From: Dehalococcoidia bacterium | GTDB lineage: Bacteria; Chloroflexota; Dehalococcoidia; GIF9; AB-539-J10 | Reading direction: 5' to 3' | DNA length: 12,402 bases | NCBI GenBank assembly: GCA_030603265.1 | Contig: JAUVYD010000016.1 | Location: forward strand, 1-12,402 | In this document: in pieces, positions 6,947-12,052 of the stretch | Layout: each line of letters starts with the position of its first letter | Numbering within the stretch: position 1 is the stretch's first letter | Position numbers and translations under genes: made by a program | Notes under the pieces: model-generated | The model's database searches: none | The model's input: the letters and a program-made list of their open reading frames with translations, nothing else | What the model was told of the DNA's origin: nothing

Positions 6947-7789
6947 TTACCAGGTGCGGCGAGCGTCGGCTACCCTCTCCATGGCGCTTTGAACAAGTTG
7001 TTGCGCCGTGCGTTGGGGAAGCCCGTCGCGCGTGAGTTCGTCAATTACGAGTTGCCGCGCCGCGGTCACCTTCTCAGCCACCACTTTCGTGCCGCGGTCA
7101 AGCGACGCAGTCAAGTCGACATGTGCAGGTGACAGCCGATGCATGTGTTGCTCGCCATCGGCCGTCCGGCGCCTGACTCGCTCAAGCGCCGAGTCGACAA
7201 GCTCAACGGCTACACTTCTCTGCAATCCGTCCTTGACGAGTTCGTCGGCCAGGCGGTCACGCACTGCGCCGGCCTTCTCCTCCACGATCCGCATGGCCTC
7301 GTCGTATGACGCCCCGGCGTCGATGTGGGCGTCGGTGGCCCGGCCGCGATGGGAGTCTGGCGCGTTGCCTGCGCCGGCCAATCCCTTCAGGGCTTTGTTG
7401 ACCAGCCCCGTCGCAATATCCTTGGCTAGTCCATCCTTCACTACTTCGTCGACGACGCGCTGTCGTGCCACACTCACTTTCCGCGAGATGACTTCAAGCA
7501 TCTGCTCCAGAGGAGCGTCCGGCTCCACGCTGTCATTGCTGAATCGCCCCGCGAAGCCTTGAGCCACGCGGTTTGCCGGCGTGTTTGCAGAAACCTGGCG
7601 CACATTCCCACGCACTGCTTGATATGCGATATTGAGTCCTGCCATCTTCGTCATCGCGTCAGGCGCTTCGGAACGGTCGGGGTGATACTTCTTCGCGAGC
7701 GCCCTGTACGCCGCCGCTATCACCTCCGGCTCTGCCTTTGGGCTCACCTGGAGCGTCTCGTAGTGCTTGTTCCGATCGTTGTCTGTCAT
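6947..7789 (-). CDS. J-domain protein with three 68-residue helical repeats
   Basis: A 280-residue class C (type III) J-domain protein. The J domain is at residues 9-62: it starts HYETLQVSPKAEPEVIAAAY and has the HPD triad at 36-38 that stimulates the DnaK/Hsp70 ATPase. There is no Gly/Phe region, zinc-finger domain or DnaJ substrate-binding domain, so it is not canonical DnaJ. The remainder is a threefold repeat with the core DE(L/V)xxDGL...A..LV..A, described in its own entry; it presumably confers client or partner specificity. The ATG at 7789 has a GAGG ribosome binding site 9 bases upstream. It is first in a cluster with rnc, a small basic gene and acyP, so the partner might be linked to RNA processing; that is only inference from position. 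The J domain is certain; the client is unknown. Confidence 0.88.
   Translation of the reverse strand: MTDNDRNKHYETLQVSPKAEPEVIAAAYRALAKKYHPDRSEAPDAMTKMAGLNIAYQAVRGNVRQVSANTPANRVAQGFAGRFSNDSVEPDAPLEQMLEVISRKVSVARQRVVDEVVKDGLAKDIATGLVNKALKGLAGAGNAPDSHRGRATDAHIDAGASYDEAMRIVEEKAGAVRDRLADELVKDGLQRSVAVELVDSALERVRRRTADGEQHMHRLSPAHVDLTASLDRGTKVVAEKVTAARQLVIDELTRDGLPQRTAQQLVQSAMERVADARRTW
6962..7531 (-). repeat. Three tandem 68-residue protein repeats in the J-domain protein
   Basis: The units start at about residues 87, 155 and 223, and equivalent positions are exactly 68 residues (204 bases) apart: KDGL 118-121, KDGL 186-189, RDGL 254-257. The shared pattern is (A)H(I/V)DxxAS at the head of copies 2 and 3, then V.EKV..AR..V.DEL.KDGL....A..LV.SALERV. 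Copy 1 keeps the helical part but not the AHVD head. The copies differ at many sites, so the duplication is old. Each copy is predicted to form two or three amphipathic helices joined by the DGL turn. Confidence 0.75.
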
Positions 7790-7821
7790 TCGCGACGACC
7801 TCAGAATGCAAGAGTCTCAAC

Positions 7822-7851
7822 ATGTATCGACGTAATATGATACCCCCCCAA
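7822..7851 (-). promoter_or_regulatory. Possible promoter of the dnaJ-rnc cluster
   Basis: On the minus strand, TTGGGG (7851-7846) and ATACAT (7827-7822) are 18 bases apart in an AT-rich island. They would give a leader of about 26 bases holding the dnaJ ribosome binding site. Several other AT-rich hexamers (TATCAT, TATTAC) lie between them, so the exact -10 is uncertain. Confidence 0.3.
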
Positions 7852-7909
7852 TCGCAGGATGACTACCGTGTCAGCCGTCATTTCGCCGTCCCGCTGTGTC
7901 GGGTTTCGC

Positions 7910-7939
7910 TTGGTCGTGAATTCGTGCCTGTGCTAAGCT
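7910..7939 (+). promoter_or_regulatory. Candidate promoter of tRNA-Gln
   Basis: TTGGTC (7910-7915) and TAAGCT (7934-7939) are separated by 18 bases. The -10 is preceded by TGC, an extended -10 element. Transcription would begin near 7946, about 26 bases before the mature tRNA end. Confidence 0.35.
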
Positions 7940-7971
7940 ATTGGCCATCGCGTTGCCTTTTGTGGGGCCAC

Positions 7972-8045
7972 TGGGGATTAGTCTAACGGTAGGACGGCTG
8001 ACTCTGGATCAGTTGGTCCAGGTTCGAATCCTGGATCCCCAGCCA
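7972..8045 (+). tRNA. tRNA-Gln, anticodon CTG, CCA encoded
   Basis: All four arms fold. The acceptor is TGGGGAT (7972-7978) with ATCCCCA (8035-8041). The D stem is GTCT/GGAC around AACGGTA. The anticodon stem is GCTGA/TCAGT around the loop CTCTGGA, giving anticodon CTG (8004-8006), which reads CAG glutamine codons. The T stem is CCAGG/CCTGG around TTCGAAT. The variable loop has 4 bases, the discriminator is G (8042), and CCA (8043-8045) is encoded. The U1-A72 end pair is typical of bacterial tRNA-Gln. No integrase or partial tRNA copy is seen nearby, so there is no sign of an integrated element. Confidence 0.97.
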
Positions 8046-8128
8046 GACATCTGTTGCAGACATTGCGGCGGCGCTGCCGTCTCTGATTACTCGACATACG
8101 TTGAACCTCCCGGTGGCCCGCACTGGAA

Positions 8129-8157
8129 TTGTCGCTCAGTTCATGCGCCCGTATAAT
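8129..8157 (+). promoter_or_regulatory. Strong candidate promoter of the DUF5684 gene
   Basis: TTGTCG (8129-8134), an exact 17-base spacer and a perfect TATAAT (8152-8157). The predicted start near 8164 leaves only about 16 bases before ATG-8180, and no ribosome binding site is seen there. Confidence 0.6.
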
Positions 8158-8179
8158 TCCGTTGTAGAACACAAGACAC

Positions 8180-8605
8180 ATGGACGCGTCAGCAATCATC
8201 TATCAGGTGTGGAGTTCCTATTCTTCGGGGTGGGGCCTCTGCGTGTCGGCGGGGCTCCATGCCTGGCTGGCGCTCTGCCTGATGCTCATCGCACGCAAGA
8301 ATGGCGTGGCCGGGGCTTGGACTGCCTGGGTGCCCATCGCTAACTTCAGGCTGATGTGCATTGTGGGCAAGTCTCCGTTGTCCTGTTTCTGGGCATTCCT
8401 CATACCGGTTGTGGCTCTGGCCGTGGGTGTGTTCGTCTGGCTCCCCCTGTGGATCCTGGCATGGCTGGGAATATGGGCGGTTGTCTGGGCGATGGCGTGG
8501 GCGCGGATTTCGGCATCGAGGGGCAGACCGGCTGCGTACGGACTCCTTATCGTCGTCCCGGTGCTGAACCTGGTGCTGCTCGGAAACCTCGCCTTCGGCG
8601 ACTAG
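8180..8605 (+). CDS. DUF5684-like four-helix membrane protein
   Basis: A 141-residue integral membrane protein of unknown function. Predicted membrane helices are at about 18-38, 66-88, 89-109 and 119-138. The segment after helix 1, ARKNGVAGAWTAWVPIANFR followed by VGKS, resembles the ARK.GV.GW..(L/I)PIYN......GK pattern of DUF5684-type proteins, a family often annotated only as small hydrophobic protein. The final VPVLNLVLLGNLAFGD also matches the repeated P..N motif seen there. The start at ATG-8180 has no Shine-Dalgarno sequence but sits just downstream of an excellent promoter. The gene ends 19 bases before the stop of the convergent thioredoxin gene. It is likely monocistronic. No transport or enzyme function can be assigned. 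Confidence 0.75.
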   Translation: MDASAIIYQVWSSYSSGWGLCVSAGLHAWLALCLMLIARKNGVAGAWTAWVPIANFRLMCIVGKSPLSCFWAFLIPVVALAVGVFVWLPLWILAWLGIWAVVWAMAWARISASRGRPAAYGLLIVVPVLNLVLLGNLAFGD

Positions 8606-8624
8606 TCAGCCATCACGATGACGC

Positions 8625-9314
8625 TCAGTCTCCAGCCGGAGGCACGGGCTCTTTCGTCTCGACGTGTTTCGCTATTGCAGGTTCGAGCATGGCCCGGGGC
8701 AGCGCACCGAGCTTCTGGTTCACGAGTCGACCGTTCTTGAAGATGAGAATCATCGGGATGGACTGAATCTGAAACCGCCTCGCGATGGCGGGATTCCTGT
8801 CTACGTCGAGCTTCCCGAAAGTTGCCCTCCCTGCATAGTCCTTCGCCAGCTCTTCAATCACCGGCGCGACCATCCTGCACGGGCCACACCATACGGCCCA
8901 GCAGTCTACCACCAACAGGGCGTGCTCACTCACAGCGGCGTCGAAGGTGGCGTCAGTCAACTCCAGAACCGCTCCGCCTCCGGTCGGGACTTCAGTTGCT
9001 TCCTGAGGTTTCCCCTTTGCTACTGTCATCGAACCACCCTTTGTTTCAGTGAACTCCAGTCGCAGTTCTTCCCACTTGAATGATTGCTTCAGCTTGTCCC
9101 GCGCCGCCCTCAGAAGCGCCCATTTCTTGTCCCTCTCATATGTCTTCAGCGCCTCAAGGATAGAGTCTCCCTGAATGTCGTTCGCGTAGAATCGTCGCAG
9201 GAGTTCGTCCAGTTGCGCCTCTTCGGCGGCTGACTTGCGTTCTGCTTCAGACAGGGCTCCAATACCCCGGAGCCGCTCTCTTACCCTGTCCGAAAGTCCA
9301 TCGTGCATTTCCAT
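8625..9314 (-). CDS. Thioredoxin with long helical N-terminal extension
   Basis: Residues about 115-219 are a complete thioredoxin fold with the redox motif WCGPC (142-146), the cis-proline in SIPMILIFKNG (Pro187), and the usual LDVDRNPAIARRF segment. It would reduce protein disulfides in the cytoplasm; no signal peptide or membrane helix is present. The first ~95 residues are charged and predicted helical (SDRVRERLRGIGALSEAERK onward) and are not part of thioredoxin. ATG-9314 is supported by GAGAGGTG 8 bases upstream. An internal ATG at 9029 (residue 96) also has AAAGGGTGG just before it and could yield a stand-alone 134-residue thioredoxin, so two products are possible. The extension could bind a partner or client; that is inference. 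Confidence 0.9.
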   Translation of the reverse strand: MEMHDGLSDRVRERLRGIGALSEAERKSAAEEAQLDELLRRFYANDIQGDSILEALKTYERDKKWALLRAARDKLKQSFKWEELRLEFTETKGGSMTVAKGKPQEATEVPTGGGAVLELTDATFDAAVSEHALLVVDCWAVWCGPCRMVAPVIEELAKDYAGRATFGKLDVDRNPAIARRFQIQSIPMILIFKNGRLVNQKLGALPRAMLEPAIAKHVETKEPVPPAGD

Positions 9315-9430
9315 TCTTCCATCACCTCTCGCTGTTCGGCTGCCTCATTGCCTCGCATATGACGTGGAAACAGGGCGCCTCAGGACTCATGCAGATTCCA
9401 TCGTCAGCAGGCATCGCAGGTGGTCGCGGT
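9315..9430. other. Intergenic region between two minus-strand genes
   Basis: No gene is seen. It contains the thioredoxin ribosome binding site at its left edge. A weak CATATG lies at 9357-9362, but no convincing -35 partner is seen. Confidence 0.4.
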
Positions 9431-10291
9431 CTACCGGCCAGCCCGCAACGCACGCGCACGCTGGAAGCCGATGAATGAATATGCTCCGGGGGCCATGCGT
9501 TCGATACACGCGAACGGCCGCACTTGCTCGCCAGGGCGTCCAATGTCGGCTTCGCGTAGTGTCAGTTCAGTTTCCAGGGCTCCAGGCAAGTTGTAGGCCT
9601 CCGGCATGAGTTCGTCGCGCAGTATCTGGACTATGTCGTCCAGTCCGAACAGCTTGCGTCCTCTGGATGCAAGAACGAGACTCGCAATGTAGGGCCCCCA
9701 CTGCCTGAAAGCGTAGGTCTCAGCGAAGGCGGCCTTTTCCTCCGGGTCTGTGATATGGGCATCTCCCAGCCTCGCCTTCGCCTGCGCCACGACATTCGGG
9801 CTTTCCGGCGGAGGACCGGCTGTGGCGCCGATGGGCACGGCCGTGGACGTCTCTTCATGGGACCCGTTTGGCCCCGAACCGTTGTCGCGCTCCTGTCCTG
9901 CGCCAATCTCCCTGAGACGTTCCATGACCCAGAGGCGAGCCAGCGTCTGGGGCGATTCATCAAGGTCCTTGGCCAGGCGCCGGAGCTGTTCCGCCCTTGT
10001 CACCGGTATCTCGATACGCAGGAGCACCGAATCCGGTCCTGCCGCGGCCCCGGCCTCGAAATCCCCGTCGAGCCGGGAGTTCTTTGTGGAGTCTGCCTCG
10101 CCAGTCTTGCCCAGCATCCCGAGGACGCTCCTGAACATGTACTGGTCGACATCCGGTCCTCCCGGCGATTGCCCTCCAGGGATTGGTCCCGGTCTGCCTC
10201 TCGGCCCCACACGACCGTTGTCGAGGAACTCAGGCGGGAGGTCATATGGACCTCTCTGTGGCCTTCTCTTGCGTTGTCCTCTGCCAAACAT
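9431..10291 (-). CDS. Pro/Gly-rich protein with probable ribbon-helix-helix domain
   Basis: I do not recognise this 286-residue protein as a whole. Residues 1-48 are basic then Pro/Gly-rich (RGQRKRRPQRG; GPRGRPGPIPGGQSPGG) and surely disordered. Residues 88-129 resemble a ribbon-helix-helix fold: a strand SVLLRIEIPV, helix RAEQLRRLAKDLD, a turn ESP, then helix QTLARLWVMERLREIG. Such domains usually bind operator DNA as dimers. A polar linker (131-165) leads to a folded C-terminal domain (about 168-284) rich in helices (EEKAAFAETYAFRQWGPYI; FGLDDIVQILRDELMPEAY) that I cannot place. The ATG start has GAGAGGT 9 bases upstream. A regulatory role is possible from the RHH-like segment only. Confidence 0.65.
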   Translation of the reverse strand: MFGRGQRKRRPQRGPYDLPPEFLDNGRVGPRGRPGPIPGGQSPGGPDVDQYMFRSVLGMLGKTGEADSTKNSRLDGDFEAGAAAGPDSVLLRIEIPVTRAEQLRRLAKDLDESPQTLARLWVMERLREIGAGQERDNGSGPNGSHEETSTAVPIGATAGPPPESPNVVAQAKARLGDAHITDPEEKAAFAETYAFRQWGPYIASLVLASRGRKLFGLDDIVQILRDELMPEAYNLPGALETELTLREADIGRPGEQVRPFACIERMAPGAYSFIGFQRARALRAGR

Positions 10292-10326
10292 GTGTCGCAG
10301 ACCTCTCGGATGTGTTGTCCCTGCAA

Positions 10327-10335
10327 AATATAGCA
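10327..10335 (-). promoter_or_regulatory. Extended -10 for the RHH-like gene
   Basis: The minus strand reads TGC then TATATT (10332-10327), an extended -10 element. The -35 region is not convincing. The leader would be about 28 bases and contain the GAGAGGT ribosome binding site. Confidence 0.35.
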
Positions 10336-10369
10336 GACCTGTCGCCGGGCATGCATCTGCCCCGCAGGG

Positions 10370-10801
10370 CTACGAATGGATTCGGGTGACTGCGGACTTC
10401 GAGGGTCCGCTTTTCTGGACTGAGAGAGGCCTCTTGCCAGTGCTCGCCAGCATTGCACCGCCGCTTCCCTGGAGGGCGCGGGCAACTATCAGTGCCATGC
10501 CCGTGGTGGCGAGGCCTGCCAGAGTAGAGCCCACGGCATAGGTCGCGATGCCCGCCATCAGCACTCGCTTTCTGCCCTTTGTGTCGCCTACCCGTCCGAA
10601 AGGCATCAGCAGAAGTGTCGATGTGAGCAGAAAGGCTGTTGCCACCCATGTCAATTCGACCGCTGTCATGCCCGGGTCCGCGCCGATAGAAGGGAGAGCA
10701 ACGTTCACGGACGAGCCCATGAATGGAAACAGGAAGGAAGACGCACAGGTCACCAGGAGCACCGACCGTTTGTTGGAACCGGGGGTCGATGCCTGGTTCA
10801 T
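10370..10801 (-). pseudogene. Truncated MFS drug-efflux transporter (DHA2/EmrB-like)
   Basis: Residues 1-120 are the N-terminus of a 14-helix-type major facilitator: helix 1 (LLVTCASSFLFPFMGSSVNV), the VALPSIG motif, helix 2, loop motif A GRVGDTKGRKRV (69-80), helix 3, and the start of helix 4 (LIVARALQGSGGAML). Normal members continue to about 450-500 residues. Here, after codon 120 (about base 10441), the frame turns into unrelated polar sequence (TGKRPLSVQKSG) and stops after 143 residues. The missing part is not found in any frame downstream, where a complete, different gene begins. The protein cannot transport. The likely event is a deletion or rearrangement with its right end near 10441. 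A good promoter still lies directly upstream, so the loss may be recent. Confidence 0.8.
10392..10414 (+). other. Hairpin followed by TTTT beside the MFS breakpoint
   Basis: GCGGAC (10392-10397) pairs with GTCCGC (10405-10410) and is followed by TTTT on the + strand. It resembles a weak intrinsic terminator facing right, yet no + strand gene leads into it. It lies about 30 bases from the point where MFS similarity ends and may be left over from the lost sequence. Confidence 0.35.
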
Positions 10802-10809
10802 GCTCGGGC

Positions 10810-10837
10810 ATTATAGCTCAGCGCGGATTACAGTCAC
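10810..10837 (-). promoter_or_regulatory. Promoter of the truncated MFS gene, probably leaderless
   Basis: On the minus strand, GTGACT (10837-10832), a 16-base spacer and a perfect TATAAT (10815-10810). The -10 ends only 8 bases before ATG-10801, so transcription would start almost at the start codon. No ribosome binding site is present. Confidence 0.5.
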
Positions 10838-11047
10838 CGCGCCAGAAGGGGCTGACAAGCGGTGTCGGCTCGCGTCAATGAGCCGCAGAATGACGACAGC
10901 CGATGAAGTGCCATCGAAGGTGGGGCAGAAGGCGTCGGTTCTTGCAGAACTCGTGTTCCACAAGCCTTACTCCGGGCAGCGCAAGTAGCTTGGGAGATGA
11001 GGAACGGCTGTGCAATCGCGAGCGGCGTCGGCACGCTTGCTGCGGGG
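10838..11047. other. Non-coding stretch between tsaC and the MFS remnant
   Basis: No convincing gene is seen in either direction. It holds a 6-bp hairpin, CGGCTC (10866-10871) with GAGCCG (10880-10885), and a short one, GTTCT/AGAAC, at 10938-10950. Neither is followed by a T run in either direction, so neither is a clear tsaC terminator. The short open frames here show no recognisable protein similarity. Confidence 0.4.
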
Positions 11048-11683
11048 TCAGTCGCCCCGGTGTGTGGTGAGCTCGCTCCATGCTGCGAGGACGTCTTCGG
11101 AAGGAATTGCGCCCTCCCGAAGGATTCTCAACCCGGCCTCATCCACCTCGACTACAGTCGACGAAAGGCCACCGCCCGAGCATCCCGCATCGAGGATGTA
11201 GTCCACAACATCTCCCAGTTGAGACCGCACCTCGTCCGCGGTAGTGGCAGCCGGGCAGCCTGTCTTGTTGGCGCTTGTGCCGGTGATCGGCCTGCCGAGT
11301 CTCTCAATCAACCGTCTGCACATGGGGTCGTCCGGCACCCTCACTGCCGCGCGCCCCTCACGCAACAGAGCTGCGGGCAGAGAGAGTGAAGTGCGCATGA
11401 CGAGCGTGAGAGCTCCGGGCCAGAAGCGACCGGCCAGTTCACGCGCAGCGTCTGGAGGTGCATCCACAACAGCTGCAAGCTGCTCCACACTGCTCAGGAG
11501 CACGGGGAGAGGGGCGTCTGCCGGCCTTCCCTTTATCTCGAACACCCGTTCGATGGCTTCGGGATTCAGGATGTCGGCCCCCAGTCCGTAGACGGTGTCC
11601 GTGGGGAATGCCACGACTCCTCCGTTGGCCAGCACCCGGGCCGCCTCGCCAATCTGGCGGTCGTAGCTGTTGGCAGCCAGCAT
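11048..11683 (-). CDS. tsaC: L-threonylcarbamoyladenylate synthase (Sua5/YrdC family)
   Basis: This enzyme makes threonylcarbamoyl-AMP from Thr, bicarbonate and ATP, the first step of the universal t6A37 modification of tRNAs reading ANN codons. From ATG-11683 the protein has 211 residues, a normal length for the single-domain form, and it lacks the extra C-terminal Sua5 domain. Key motifs are FPTDTVYGLGAD (26-37), KGRP (51-54), FWPGALTLV (87-95) and SAN (137-139), and a final LSSTVVEV segment. The frame is open far upstream to 12001, but that part is Cys-rich and unlike the family. The true start is 11683 (weak GTGGA nearby) or 11707, which would be leaderless relative to the -10 at 11723-11718. 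It is divergent from the acetamidase gene. Confidence 0.93.
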   Translation of the reverse strand: MLAANSYDRQIGEAARVLANGGVVAFPTDTVYGLGADILNPEAIERVFEIKGRPADAPLPVLLSSVEQLAAVVDAPPDAARELAGRFWPGALTLVMRTSLSLPAALLREGRAAVRVPDDPMCRRLIERLGRPITGTSANKTGCPAATTADEVRSQLGDVVDYILDAGCSGGGLSSTVVEVDEAGLRILREGAIPSEDVLAAWSELTTHRGD

Positions 11684-11717
11684 CCTGATCCACAGGCAGC
11701 AGAGCATGGTTGATTGG

Positions 11718-11726
11718 AGTGTAGCA
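11718..11726 (-). promoter_or_regulatory. Extended -10 of tsaC
   Basis: The minus strand reads TGC then TACACT (11723-11718). Transcription would start near 11711, just before ATG-11707 and 28 bases before ATG-11683. No good -35 is seen. Confidence 0.4.
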
Positions 11727-11852
11727 GACTGCGCCATCTCAGCGGAAAGACGGCTCGAGTCGTCCGCAAGGCAACAGTCGGAGGTTCTCTGGCTGGTGTG
11801 AGGCCCTCCTTCTGTGAGTCTTTCCCCACCCTTCCCAGCAGCAGAAAGGAGC

Positions 11853-11881
11853 TTGTCACCAGAGGGGCAATCGTGCACAAT
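11853..11881 (+). promoter_or_regulatory. Candidate promoter of the acetamidase gene
   Basis: TTGTCA (11853-11858, 5 of 6 to consensus), a 17-base spacer and CACAAT (11876-11881, 4 of 6). Transcription would begin near 11888, right before the structured leader, and leave a 5' untranslated region of about 165 bases. Confidence 0.5.
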
Positions 11882-11900
11882 TCGCGCCACAGGTAGGAGC

Positions 11901-12033
11901 GGGCAGCACTGCAGTTCATGGCAAGCGCACTCCGCCTGGCGGCTTCTTGCCTCCTCCGGGGGAGTGTTGTCGTGGCAGCACTCGGAGGGAGTGGCGGCCA
12001 TCCCGGGTTCCTTCTTGTGAACCGGGACTGCCC
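11901..12033 (+). promoter_or_regulatory. Candidate structured leader RNA before the acetamidase gene
   Basis: A multibranch fold can be drawn by eye. Closing helix: GGGCAG (11901-11906) with CTGCCC (12028-12033). First arm: GGCAAG (11920-11925) with CTTGCC (11946-11951), capped by CCGC/GCGG (11932-11935 and 11939-11942). Second arm: CCTCC+GAGTG (11953-11957, 11962-11966) with CACTC+GGAGG (11979-11988), with a GGGG bulge. Third arm: TCCC+GGTTC (12001-12004, 12006-12010) with GAACC+GGGA (12019-12027), with a one-base bulge. The closing helix ends 3 bases before the AGGAGG, so opening or closing it could affect translation. It matches no riboswitch class I can recall. In GC-rich DNA some of these pairings will be chance. 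Confidence 0.35.
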
Positions 12034-12036
12034 AAC

Positions 12037-12042
12037 AGGAGG
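12037..12042 (+). promoter_or_regulatory. Ribosome binding site of the acetamidase gene
   Basis: A perfect AGGAGG lies 10 bases before ATG-12053. It fixes that start although the reading frame is open further upstream. Confidence 0.75.
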
Positions 12043-12052
12043 GACTGACGAG

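Larger units (their letters stand above)
11708..12052. other. Divergent intergenic region between tsaC and the acetamidase gene
   Basis: These 345 bases hold no convincing gene. From left to right: the tsaC extended -10 (minus strand, 11718-11726); a stretch of about 125 bases with little recognisable except a hairpin-forming segment around 11780-11812; a + strand promoter (11853-11881); a candidate structured leader (11901-12033); and an AGGAGG ribosome binding site (12037-12042). Open frames reading through it on the minus strand are rich in Cys and Ser and look like non-coding sequence. Confidence 0.55.

Noticed and set aside
7972..8045. tRNA-Gln as an integration site for a mobile element
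   Set aside because: No integrase, no partial tRNA 3' copy and no phage-type genes are found on either side within the window.
9750..10541. 263-codon open frame on the + strand
   Set aside because: It is antisense to the RHH-like gene and the MFS remnant, with a low-complexity Pro/Ser/Arg composition and no ribosome binding site; the minus-strand genes have good start signals and domains.
10834..11034. Short open frames on both strands between tsaC and the MFS remnant
   Set aside because: There is no ribosome binding site and no recognisable motif, and several frames are open at once, as expected by chance in GC-rich DNA.
4885..11896. Shared octamer ACAGGTAG in the DUF362 leader (4885-4892) and the acetamidase leader (11889-11896)
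   Set aside because: It is tempting as a common motif of two structured leaders, but an 8-base match between two leaders of this length is likely by chance, and the surrounding folds differ.
11684..12001. 106-residue N-terminal extension of tsaC
   Set aside because: The extension is Cys- and Ser-rich, unlike any Sua5/YrdC protein, and would cover both promoters of the divergent intergenic region.
11770..12040. T-box-like pieces on the + strand (GGCTGGTGTGAGGCC near 11791 and GGGAGTGGCGGCC near 11988)
   Set aside because: The first resembles a T-box stem I distal loop, but the AGAGAG partner, a specifier loop and the true GGGTGGNACCGCG antiterminator are missing, and the downstream gene is an amidase rather than an aminoacyl-tRNA synthetase or amino-acid gene.
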